From Candidatus Omnitrophota bacterium (GTDB taxonomy: Bacteria; Omnitrophota; Gorgyraeia; S143-82), in NCBI GenBank assembly GCA_027034965.1, contig JALVWL010000234.1, forward strand, positions 1 to 6,435: a stretch of 6,435 nucleotides of DNA. Reading direction: 5' to 3'. Position numbers and translations under genes: made by a program. The notes beneath the pieces are model-generated. The model saw nothing but the letters and a program-made list of their open reading frames with translations. It did no database searches and was not told the DNA's origin. This document shows positions 1-5,435 of the stretch, piece by piece (position 1 is the stretch's first letter; every line of letters starts with the position of its first letter).

Positions 1-220
1 CCTCAATAGTCGTCCCCACACACGTGGGGGTGTTTCCTACATAAGGTCAAGGGTCACTCCTGCAAATCCGTCGTCCCCACACACGTGGGGGTGTTTCCTC
101 GGGTTGACGGCCTTGATAATGCTCTTCTGCGTCGTCCCCACACACGTGGGGGTGTTTCCTGCATTTGATGAAGGTTATCTTATTCCGTTTTGTCGTCCCC
201 ACACACGTGGGGGTGTTTCT
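1..220 (+). CRISPR. CRISPR array, trailer end, type I-E-like repeats (four repeats, three complete spacers)
   Basis: Four repeats start at 9, 70, 131 and 192, an exact 61-bp period. The first 28 bases (9-36, 70-97, 131-158, 192-219) are identical in all four copies. Base 29 is C in the first three and T in the last. Each repeat begins GTCGTCCCC and holds a 6-bp stem, CCCCAC/GTGGGG, around the loop ACAC, followed by a GTGTTTC handle. This layout matches type I-E repeats (29-nt repeat plus 32-nt spacer). By analogy with known I-E repeats transcription runs left to right; the altered last copy supports this, because degenerate repeats sit at the leader-distal end. Complete spacers are 38-69, 99-130 and 160-191 if the repeat is 29 nt; bases 1-8 are the tail of an earlier spacer. 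No leader or cas gene is in the window, so the subtype rests on the repeat alone. Confidence 0.96.
192..220 (+). repeat. Terminal CRISPR repeat with altered 3' end
   Basis: This copy is identical to the others for 28 bases, then reads T instead of C at base 29 (position 220). No further repeat follows at the expected start near 253. A changed last repeat is the usual mark of the trailer end of an array, so this copy orients the array and fixes its end. Confidence 0.85.
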
Positions 221-299
221 TTTGATATGTTGCGCAAGTTTTTACCTCCTTACCGCTGTGAGGGGACATTCTGGTTTAGAGTTCTCTCGTCGGTTTTGC

Positions 300-328
300 T
301 TGTCTTTTGGGTGGTTGTGAGGTATCTT
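300..328 (+). promoter_or_regulatory. Candidate sigma70-type promoter for the cysS operon
   Basis: A -35-like TTGTCT at 300-305 and a -10-like TATCTT at 323-328 are separated by 17 bp; each matches the consensus at 4 of 6 positions. A transcript would start near 335, leaving a leader of about 30 nt before the cysS ATG. It is the best-spaced pair I see between the array and cysS. The individual matches are modest, so the call is tentative. I see no convincing terminator between the last CRISPR repeat and this site. Confidence 0.4.
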
Positions 329-354
329 AATTAGTTGTGTGTTTCGCTATTTAA

Positions 355-360
355 GAGGAG
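355..360 (+). promoter_or_regulatory. Ribosome binding site of cysS
   Basis: GAGGAG lies 6 nt before the ATG at 367. A TTG codon at 361, in the same frame, directly abuts this motif with no spacing and so cannot use it. The site therefore favours ATG 367 as the start. Confidence 0.8.
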
Positions 361-366
361 TTGTAT

Positions 367-1770
367 ATGGATCTATTCCTGTATAATACTCTCTCTGGGA
401 AAAAGGAACGATTTGAACCCCAGGATAAAGGCAGGGTGAGGATGTATGCCTGTGGGGTTACTGTATATGATCGCTGCCACATAGGCCATGCCCGAAGCCT
501 ATTTGTGTTCTCTCTCCTGAAGGGCCTCTTTGAGTGGTTGGGCTATGAGGTGGTCTTTGTGCGTAATATTACGGATATAGACGATAAGATTATTCAGCGC
601 ATCTGGGAGGGCAATGGGCATAGACAGATTTCCTATCAGGATCTTAAGCTATTTACGGACAAATATATATATTATTACTACGAGGATCTTGTCGGCCTGG
701 ACCTTCCTAGGGCAGACTTTGAGCCGCGGGCAACTGATTATATAGATAAGATGATAGAGTTTATAGAGCGCTTGATAGGCCTTGGTTATGCCTATGTTAC
801 GGATAAGGGGAATGTATATTATTCTGTGCGTGCGTTTTCTAATTATGGACGGCTTTCCCATAGAAAACTGGATGAACTCCTGAAGGGAGTAAGAAAGGAT
901 ATAGAGGATGATAAGCGCGATGGCCTTGATTTTGCCCTGTGGAAGGCGGCTAAAGAAAATGAGCCTTTCTGGGAGAGTCCGTGGGGTAGAGGCAGGCCGG
1001 GTTGGCACCTTGAGTGTGCGGTTATGAGTACGCATCTACTTGGGCAGGGTTTCGATATACATGGTGGGGGCAGAGACCTTATTTTCCCTCATCATGAGAA
1101 TGAGATAGCAGAGGCTGAGCCGCTTATCAACGGGCCCTTTGCCAGGTATTGGCTGCATCATGGGATGGTAACGGTTAATGGCGAGAAGATGTCGAAGTCT
1201 CTCGGAAATTTTATCACTATAGCGGATGGATTGAAGCGCTATCCGCCTGAGTTGTGGAAGATGTGGTTTTTGTCCACGCATTACCGGTCTCCGATAGACT
1301 TTTCAGATGAAAAGATGCAGGAAATGGAGAAGATGTACGATAGGCTTGCCTTGTGGTTCGGTTTGCTGGAGAGGAATTCATCGTCTTCTGAGCTGGACAA
1401 CTGGGCGGATAGGTTGAGGACTGGTGTGCTGTCGGCATTGTGTGATGATCTGAATACCCCTAGGGCGCTTGGAGGGCTATTTTCGATTGTTTCTGAGACC
1501 TTGGATAGATTGAAGGCAGGAGAGGGTTCTGAAAGGTTGTTTAGAATGGCAAGGGAGGTGTTGTCTCTGTTTGGGATATTGCCAGGCAGACTCAGAAATA
1601 AGGAAGAGGGCTGGCTTGATGATGATGTGGTTGGGTTGTTTATAGAGGTTCGACAGGCCTTAAGGGGGCATAAGGACTATGCTTTAGCGGATGCTATACG
1701 GGAGCTGTTAAGGGATAAGGGGATTGCGATCGAAGATACCCCAGAGGGTACGAGGTGGATGAGGATATGA
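367..1770 (+). CDS. cysS: Cysteinyl-tRNA synthetase
   Basis: A cytoplasmic class I aminoacyl-tRNA synthetase that joins cysteine to tRNA-Cys using ATP. The protein is 467 aa, close to the E. coli enzyme (461). The N-terminal Rossmann domain carries CGVTVYD (29-35) and the HIGH motif (38-41), preceded by YDRC as in E. coli. The expected zinc ligands are C29, C217, H242 and E246, the last two in PHHENE (241-246). DIHGGG is at 230-235 and the KMSKS loop at 274-278. The helical C-terminal anticodon-binding part ends with the family-typical DTPEGTRW. ATG 367 is chosen over an in-frame TTG at 361 because GAGGAG at 355-360 is correctly spaced only for the ATG. The gene opens a four-gene operon; its stop overlaps the tmk start as ATGA. 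All catalytic and zinc residues are present, so it should be active. Confidence 0.98.
   Translation: MDLFLYNTLSGKKERFEPQDKGRVRMYACGVTVYDRCHIGHARSLFVFSLLKGLFEWLGYEVVFVRNITDIDDKIIQRIWEGNGHRQISYQDLKLFTDKYIYYYYEDLVGLDLPRADFEPRATDYIDKMIEFIERLIGLGYAYVTDKGNVYYSVRAFSNYGRLSHRKLDELLKGVRKDIEDDKRDGLDFALWKAAKENEPFWESPWGRGRPGWHLECAVMSTHLLGQGFDIHGGGRDLIFPHHENEIAEAEPLINGPFARYWLHHGMVTVNGEKMSKSLGNFITIADGLKRYPPELWKMWFLSTHYRSPIDFSDEKMQEMEKMYDRLALWFGLLERNSSSSELDNWADRLRTGVLSALCDDLNTPRALGGLFSIVSETLDRLKAGEGSERLFRMAREVLSLFGILPGRLRNKEEGWLDDDVVGLFIEVRQALRGHKDYALADAIRELLRDKGIAIEDTPEGTRWMRI
1753..1758 (+). promoter_or_regulatory. Ribosome binding site of tmk inside the cysS 3' end
   Basis: AGGTGG lies 8 nt before ATG 1767. 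It supports that ATG over an in-frame GTG at 1755, which overlaps the motif itself and would add four residues before the conserved beta strand leading to the P-loop. Confidence 0.55.
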
Positions 1771-2369
1771 TTATCTCTATTGAGGGGGCTGATGGGACGG
1801 GTAAGAGTTCTATATGCAGGATGCTCTGTGCAAAGATGGAGGAGGCAGGCCTTGACTGTCTTGCGTTGCGAGAACCTGGTTCAACAGCCCTAGGGGATAG
1901 AATAAGGCAGATTCTTTTGAATTTCGATAGGCAGACATGTCTCTCTGTGGGTGCGGAATTTTTTCTTTTCTGTGCTGCCAGGGCCCAGTTGATAGAGGAG
2001 GTTGTGGCCAGGCAGATAAAAAAAAGAGATGTGCTTGTTTTTGACAGGTATATCGATTCTACGATTGTCTATCAGGGGATGGTGATGGGCCTAGGATATG
2101 AGAGGGTCCTGAATGTGATGCATACTTTTTTTGGTGAGTTCTTCCCGGATTTGACGATTGTCTTGGATTCTTCCATTGAGAAGGTTATAGAACGTATTGA
2201 GATGGGGGACCGAATTGAAAAGAGGGGAAAGATATTTTTGGAGAAGGTCCTTGAGGGATTTAGAAGCCTTGCATCTATGTTTCCTGAGAGGGTTGTGCTG
2301 GTTGATTCGAATCGTCCTTTAGAAGAAGTTATGGAAGATGTATGGAAAATAGTCTCTGCAAGGTTGTAG
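1767..2369 (+). CDS. tmk: Thymidylate kinase (dTMP kinase)
   Basis: Phosphorylates dTMP to dTDP with ATP, the step toward dTTP shared by the de novo and salvage routes. The product is 200 aa, slightly short of the usual 205-215. Visible motifs are the P-loop GADGTGKSS (7-15); REPGSTALGDRIRQILL (35-51), the dTMP-site segment usually starting REPGGT; FFLFCAARAQ (65-74); and DRYIDSTIVYQG (93-104), the DRY/YQG signature. A LID-like stretch around 143-153 holds several basic residues. The P-loop has none, which suggests the bacterial type II arrangement with catalytic Arg in the LID; this is inference. The start at ATG 1767 overlaps the cysS stop by ATGA, and the 3' end overlaps holB by 28 nt. A tmk-holB neighbourhood is common in bacteria and links dTTP supply with replisome genes. 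Confidence 0.97.
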   Translation: MIISIEGADGTGKSSICRMLCAKMEEAGLDCLALREPGSTALGDRIRQILLNFDRQTCLSVGAEFFLFCAARAQLIEEVVARQIKKRDVLVFDRYIDSTIVYQGMVMGLGYERVLNVMHTFFGEFFPDLTIVLDSSIEKVIERIEMGDRIEKRGKIFLEKVLEGFRSLASMFPERVVLVDSNRPLEEVMEDVWKIVSARL

Positions 2370-3238
2370 GCCATCGTATACAGAATAGTTATCTTGACCT
2401 CCTTACCTCACTCGATAGGGTGCCTTCTGGATTGTTGTTTACAGGGCCGTCTTCGGTGGGCAAGCGCTTTTCTGCTAAGATGTGGATCCTGAAGCAGTTG
2501 TGTGAGACCAATAATTGTTGTGGGGTCTGCCATAGCTGTCGCCTGTTTTTTTCTCAAAACCATCCGGATGTGTTTTGGCTTGAGAAGGATGGGAAGGAGA
2601 TATTAGTAGATGATATAAGGCAGATAAAGGAGTTTGCGTATAAGTCTGCTTATTATGGCAGGCGTAAGTTTGTGCTTATAGATTATGCCGAGTCAATGAA
2701 CGATGTAGCAGCAAATGCCTTTTTAAAGATATTGGAGGAGCCCCCGGGTGATACGGTCTTTGTATTGGTGAGTTCGCATATAGAGAGATTGCTTCCTACG
2801 ATTAGGTCCAGGTGTGTGGTGTTGAGGTTTTTTCCATTGTCCTCTGATGAAATAGCCTCTATACGCAGAGATGTAGATGGGAATAAGATATATGAGGGTT
2901 CTGTTGCCCCTCTTGTCGAGGAGGACAGGGATATCTTAGCCTCTTTGTTTGAAAGGGCTATTTCTCAGATCAAGGGTAGGCCAATAATGATAAAGGACAG
3001 GTCGAGACTTTCACTGGAGTTGCGCAAGCTGGCTGTCTGTCTGCACGATATGTTGGTTTGTCTGTTAAAGCTTGAGGATCTGGGATATAATGTAGTCTCT
3101 GACAAAGGTTGGTCAAATCTAGAACAGTGGATCTTTGCAGCAGAGAGGTTTTTTGATTTGGCTGCGTACGGTGATGTCTTGAATTTGTCCCTTTATGAGG
3201 CAGAGATGGCGAGTTTACTCAGGTTGGTGAGATTATGA
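2342..3238 (+). CDS. holB: DNA polymerase III subunit delta' (clamp loader)
   Basis: Non-motor subunit of the clamp loader that opens and loads the beta sliding clamp at replication forks. The protein is 298 aa. In order it shows VVGHRIQNSYL (8-18), as at the start of this family; a Walker A-like GPSSVGKR (35-42); a four-cysteine zinc site at C54, C60, C63 and C66; VLIDYAESMN (111-120) in place of a full Walker B; LEEPP (131-135); and the SRC motif (156-158) within LLPTIRSRC. The Walker A lacks the Ser/Thr after Lys and the Walker B lacks the second acidic residue, as expected for a subunit that does not hydrolyse ATP. The C-terminal third (from about 195) is poorly conserved helix, normal for delta'. 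ATG 2342 lies 28 nt inside tmk with a weak GGAAG at 2333-2337. The stop overlaps the next gene by ATGA. No sequence sign of inactivation. Confidence 0.95.
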   Translation: MENSLCKVVGHRIQNSYLDLLTSLDRVPSGLLFTGPSSVGKRFSAKMWILKQLCETNNCCGVCHSCRLFFSQNHPDVFWLEKDGKEILVDDIRQIKEFAYKSAYYGRRKFVLIDYAESMNDVAANAFLKILEEPPGDTVFVLVSSHIERLLPTIRSRCVVLRFFPLSSDEIASIRRDVDGNKIYEGSVAPLVEEDRDILASLFERAISQIKGRPIMIKDRSRLSLELRKLAVCLHDMLVCLLKLEDLGYNVVSDKGWSNLEQWIFAAERFFDLAAYGDVLNLSLYEAEMASLLRLVRL

Positions 3239-4029
3239 ATGAAGAGATATTTTTTCAGGTAAGGTTGAGGGAGCATGGCCCCCTGGTCTATGCAAAGCGC
3301 AGTTCAGAAGAGGATATATCAACGAAGGATATTGTTGTGCTGAAGACTGAGAAGGGCCTTGATTGGGGTGAAGTCATTTCCTCATTTTTTCTGGATGAGG
3401 ACTCCAGGGTCAAGGCAGTGGTTGATATTATTAGAAAGGCCTCTAAGGAGGATCTGGACAAGATATTGGAGGCGAAGAAACGAATACCTGAGGTGATGCG
3501 GATCATCAGGGATAAGGTGGAGTACCATAATCTACCAATGAATCTTATTTCTGCTGAATATACATTTGATGAGGGCAAATTGATAATCTATTTTGTTGCA
3601 GATGATAGGGTGGACTTTCGCCAGCTAGTGAAGGACCTGGCCCATACCTTTAAGACGCGGATAGAGATGAGGCAGATAGGGGTCAGAGATGGTGCGCGGA
3701 TGTTGGGGGCATTGGGGATTTGTGGCCGAGAGGTATGTTGTGCCTTATATTTGAAGGAATTTAAGTCTATGTCTATAAAGATGGCCAAGGATCAGAACCT
3801 CTCCCTTAATCCCAATAAGATTTCTGGAATATGCGGGAGGCTTATGTGTTGTCTGGGATATGAATGGGATGTATATCGTCAGGCAATGAAGGGGCTGCCA
3901 AGGCAGGGACAGGAGGTCTCTACCGAGCAAGGTAGGGGTAAGGTCGTGGAGGTGAATATTCTTCAGAGAAAGGCAAAGGTAGAGATCCCTGTTGGTGAGA
4001 CGCGCCAGTATGTGTGGGTGGAATATTGA
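3235..4029 (+). CDS. ricT: PSP1-domain protein, RicT/YaaT family
   Basis: Member of the PSP1 C-terminal domain family. The Bacillus subtilis member RicT (YaaT) forms a complex with RicA and RicF that binds [4Fe-4S] clusters and affects mRNA processing, sporulation and competence; its role outside Firmicutes is poorly known. The 264-aa protein shows the family core almost in full: EYTFD (108-112), RVDFRQLVKDLA (125-136), TRIEMRQIGVRDGAR (141-155), CGREVCC (163-169), IKMAKDQNLSLNP (181-193) and CGRLMCC (200-206). Cysteines C163, C168, C169, C200, C205 and C206 are candidate Fe-S ligands by comparison with RicT. No signal peptide or membrane segment is seen. It starts with an ATGA overlap with holB, preceded by GGTGAG at 3226-3231. 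Pairing with holB and tmk is known in other bacteria. No ricA or ricF is in the window. The family call is firm; the physiological role is not. Confidence 0.93.
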   Translation: MNEEIFFQVRLREHGPLVYAKRSSEEDISTKDIVVLKTEKGLDWGEVISSFFLDEDSRVKAVVDIIRKASKEDLDKILEAKKRIPEVMRIIRDKVEYHNLPMNLISAEYTFDEGKLIIYFVADDRVDFRQLVKDLAHTFKTRIEMRQIGVRDGARMLGALGICGREVCCALYLKEFKSMSIKMAKDQNLSLNPNKISGICGRLMCCLGYEWDVYRQAMKGLPRQGQEVSTEQGRGKVVEVNILQRKAKVEIPVGETRQYVWVEY

Positions 4030-4037
4030 TCTTGTTC

Positions 4038-4063
4038 CCCTTCCCAGGGCTTGATTTTTATTT
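4038..4063 (+). terminator. Weak terminator-like hairpin after ricT
   Basis: CCCT (4038-4041) can pair with AGGG (4046-4049) around a 4-nt loop. A T-rich stretch, TTTTTATTT, follows at 4055-4063. It sits 9 nt after the ricT stop, where an intrinsic terminator would be expected. The stem is only 4 bp and four bases separate it from the T run, so this is a weak candidate. A second T run at 4072-4078 has no hairpin before it. Confidence 0.22.
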
Positions 4064-4122
4064 GATAACTCTTTTTTTGTGTTTTAGAATAAATTGTAAA
4101 GCGATGTGAAATTTAGGATTGG

Positions 4123-4192
4123 GAATGAAGAAGGAAGCGTAGGGGATTTTTTTAAGAAATTCCCTTCATTCTCCATGCTCCATTCTTCATTC
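4123..4192. repeat. 10-bp inverted repeat with 50-bp spacer
   Basis: GAATGAAGAA (4123-4132) is the exact reverse complement of TTCTTCATTC (4183-4192). Three more pairs (GGA 4133-4135 with TCC 4179-4181) extend the inner side if one base at 4182 is bulged. The right arm is part of the heptamer run at 4167-4194, so the pairing may partly reflect low-complexity sequence. A smaller, stronger hairpin lies inside the loop. Confidence 0.5.
4141..4165. repeat. Hairpin with 9-bp stem in the ricT-pfkA spacer
   Basis: AGGGGATTT (4141-4149) pairs with AAATTCCCT (4157-4165) around a 7-nt loop, with one G-U wobble when transcribed. No T run follows on the top strand, and none on the bottom strand, so it is not a canonical intrinsic terminator. 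It could be an RNA processing or stability element of the ricT transcript, or a remnant of a small palindromic repeat. No function can be assigned from the sequence. Confidence 0.5.
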
Positions 4193-4253
4193 TTAGGTTT
4201 TAAGTTTTAAGCTGTGGATTTGACTTTTGAGATTTTAGATTTGAGTTTTATAA
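4167..4253. repeat. Run of degenerate 7-bp tandem units
   Basis: From 4167 to 4194 the sequence divides into four units CATTCTC, CATGCTC, CATTCTT, CATTCTT. After a 3-nt break come TTTTAAG twice (4198-4211), one divergent unit CTGTGGA, then TTTGACT, TTTGAGA, TTTTAGA, TTTGAGT and TTTATAA (4219-4253), all in 7-bp phase. The strand pattern is pyrimidine-rich first, then T/purine-rich. Seven-base intergenic repeats are known in several bacterial groups, for example the STRR heptamers of cyanobacteria, but these units do not match one I can name. The last units contain the probable pfkA promoter. Confidence 0.65.
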
Positions 4254-4254
4254 G
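4227..4254 (+). promoter_or_regulatory. Candidate sigma70-type promoter for pfkA
   Basis: TTGAGA (4227-4232) and TATAAG (4249-4254) each match the -35 and -10 consensus at 5 of 6 positions and are 16 bp apart. Transcription would start near 4261, giving a leader of about 50 nt before ATG 4310. A slightly upstream TTGACT (4220-4225) matches the -35 box equally well but is 23 bp from the -10, too far. Both boxes lie in or at the edge of the heptamer run. Confidence 0.6.
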
Positions 4255-4296
4255 ATGCAAGATAAAGAATTCTAATGCATAATCCAGGTTATTATT

Positions 4297-4304
4297 AAGG
4301 GGGG
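4297..4304 (+). promoter_or_regulatory. Ribosome binding site of pfkA
   Basis: AAGGGGGG, with a run of six G, ends 5 nt before ATG 4310. No other in-frame start codon lies near it, so it fixes the start and supports the unusual basic N-terminus as real. Confidence 0.7.
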
Positions 4305-4309
4305 CTGAG

Positions 4310-5428
4310 ATGGCAAAGAGGGTTACTAAGAGGGCACGCAAGGTAAAACGTATTGGTATCCTTACGGCTGGTGGAGATTGTCCTGGCCTGAATGCGGTCA
4401 TTCGCGCGGTGGTTAAACCTGCTCTGGCGCTGGGAATAGAGGTGATCGGTTTTAAGGATGGATATTCAGGCCTTATGTATAACAAGTGGAAGAAGCTGGA
4501 TTCCCACGATGTCTCTGGTATCCTCGTAGAGGGTGGCACGATCCTAGGTACGTCTAATAAAGACAATCCCTTCCGCCAACCTATCAGGGATCCCAAGACC
4601 GGAGAGGTAAAATATAAGGACCTATCTGGAGACGTCGTAAAGACTTATAAAAGACTAAAACTGGATGCCCTGATCTGTATAGGTGGAGATGGTACCCAGA
4701 CGGTAGCAAGCAAACTGGTAAAGAAGGGACTGAATATCGTCGGTGTACCTAAGACGATTGATAACGACCTGGTTGGTACGGATGTAACCTTTGGCTTTGA
4801 TTCTGCTGTGGCCGTGGCAACTGAAGCGGTTGATAGATTGCATACTACTGCCCAGTCTCACCACAGGGTAATGGTGCTGGAGGTTATGGGTAGATATGCC
4901 GGTTGGATTGCCCTTTCTGCAGGGCTTGCCGGCGGAGGCGATATCATCCTTATACCTGAGATCCCCTACGATATAAATGTGGTATGCGCAAAGGTAAAGG
5001 AGAGAAATAGGAAGGGGAAGCGATTTAGCATTGTTGTGGTGGCAGAAGGGGCGAAACCGAAGGGTGGAGATCTGGTTGTGAGGGAAGTGGTGAAGGATAG
5101 CCCTGATCCATTGCGCCTCGGGGGCATAGGAAACAAGATAGGTAGGGATATAGAGGAGAGGACAGGCCTTGAGACGAGGGTTACTATACTGGGGCATATC
5201 CAGAGGGGTGGAACACCTACGCCATTCGATAGGATTCTGGCGACGCGCTTTGGAATAGCTGCATTGGAGCTGGTGATGAAGGGTCAATTTGGAAAGATGG
5301 TGTGTCTGCGTTCAGGTCATATGAATACGATAGAGTTGAGTAAGGTAGGCGGCAGGGTCAGGACAGTGCCGTCTGATTGTGAGATGATAACGGCCGCCAG
5401 GATGATAGGGACCTGTTTAGGGGATTAG
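4310..5428 (+). CDS. pfkA: 6-phosphofructokinase, mixed-substrate (group III) type
   Basis: Phosphorylates fructose 6-phosphate to fructose 1,6-bisphosphate, the committed step of glycolysis; the PPi-using form is reversible. The protein is 372 aa against about 320 for E. coli PfkA. Extra length comes from a 13-residue basic N-terminus and an insertion near 82-112. Motifs, with E. coli numbering 24 lower: GGDCPGLN (21-28), GGDGT (125-129), PKTIDND (147-153) with catalytic D151, MGR (193-195), E246, and HIQRGG (296-301). G128 equals E. coli G104, the ATP-type residue (PPi enzymes have Asp). K148 equals G124, where PPi enzymes have Lys. This Gly/Lys pair marks the group III family, whose donor may be ATP or PPi, so donor use cannot be settled here. 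It has its own likely promoter and strong ribosome site. The next gene starts 7 nt after its stop. Confidence 0.95.
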   Translation: MAKRVTKRARKVKRIGILTAGGDCPGLNAVIRAVVKPALALGIEVIGFKDGYSGLMYNKWKKLDSHDVSGILVEGGTILGTSNKDNPFRQPIRDPKTGEVKYKDLSGDVVKTYKRLKLDALICIGGDGTQTVASKLVKKGLNIVGVPKTIDNDLVGTDVTFGFDSAVAVATEAVDRLHTTAQSHHRVMVLEVMGRYAGWIALSAGLAGGGDIILIPEIPYDINVVCAKVKERNRKGKRFSIVVVAEGAKPKGGDLVVREVVKDSPDPLRLGGIGNKIGRDIEERTGLETRVTILGHIQRGGTPTPFDRILATRFGIAALELVMKGQFGKMVCLRSGHMNTIELSKVGGRVRTVPSDCEMITAARMIGTCLGD

Positions 5429-5435
5429 GCCTTCT

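Noticed and set aside
230..237. Palindrome TTGCGCAA just after the array as an operator or integration site
   Set aside because: An 8-bp palindrome is expected often by chance, and no second copy or associated gene supports a role.
245..273. Possible decayed fifth CRISPR repeat (TGTGAGGGGACATTC resembles the repeat's right half)
   Set aside because: The likeness is short and out of phase: the G run would place the repeat start near 245 rather than the expected 253. Chance similarity is more likely.
104..334. 76-residue open frame on the plus strand across the CRISPR array
   Set aside because: It translates the repeats themselves (VVPTHVGVF, then RPHTRGGV in another frame phase), lacks a ribosome site and covers spacers of foreign origin. 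It is a translation artefact of the array.
361..366. TTG at 361 as the start of cysS
   Set aside because: It abuts GAGGAG with no spacing and would add only two residues; ATG 367 is correctly spaced and matches the family's N-terminus.
1755..1766. GTG at 1755 as the start of tmk
   Set aside because: It overlaps the likely ribosome site and adds MDED before the normal family start; ATG 1767 gives the usual ATGA overlap.
4207..4596. Minus-strand open frame running from pfkA into the spacer
   Set aside because: Most of it is antisense to the conserved PFK N-terminus and its end translates the heptamer tract; no family resemblance is visible.
4655..5287. 210-residue open frame on the minus strand opposite pfkA
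   Set aside because: It lies wholly within a gene with complete conserved motifs. Its translation shows no recognisable domain and is rich in residues typical of antisense frames.
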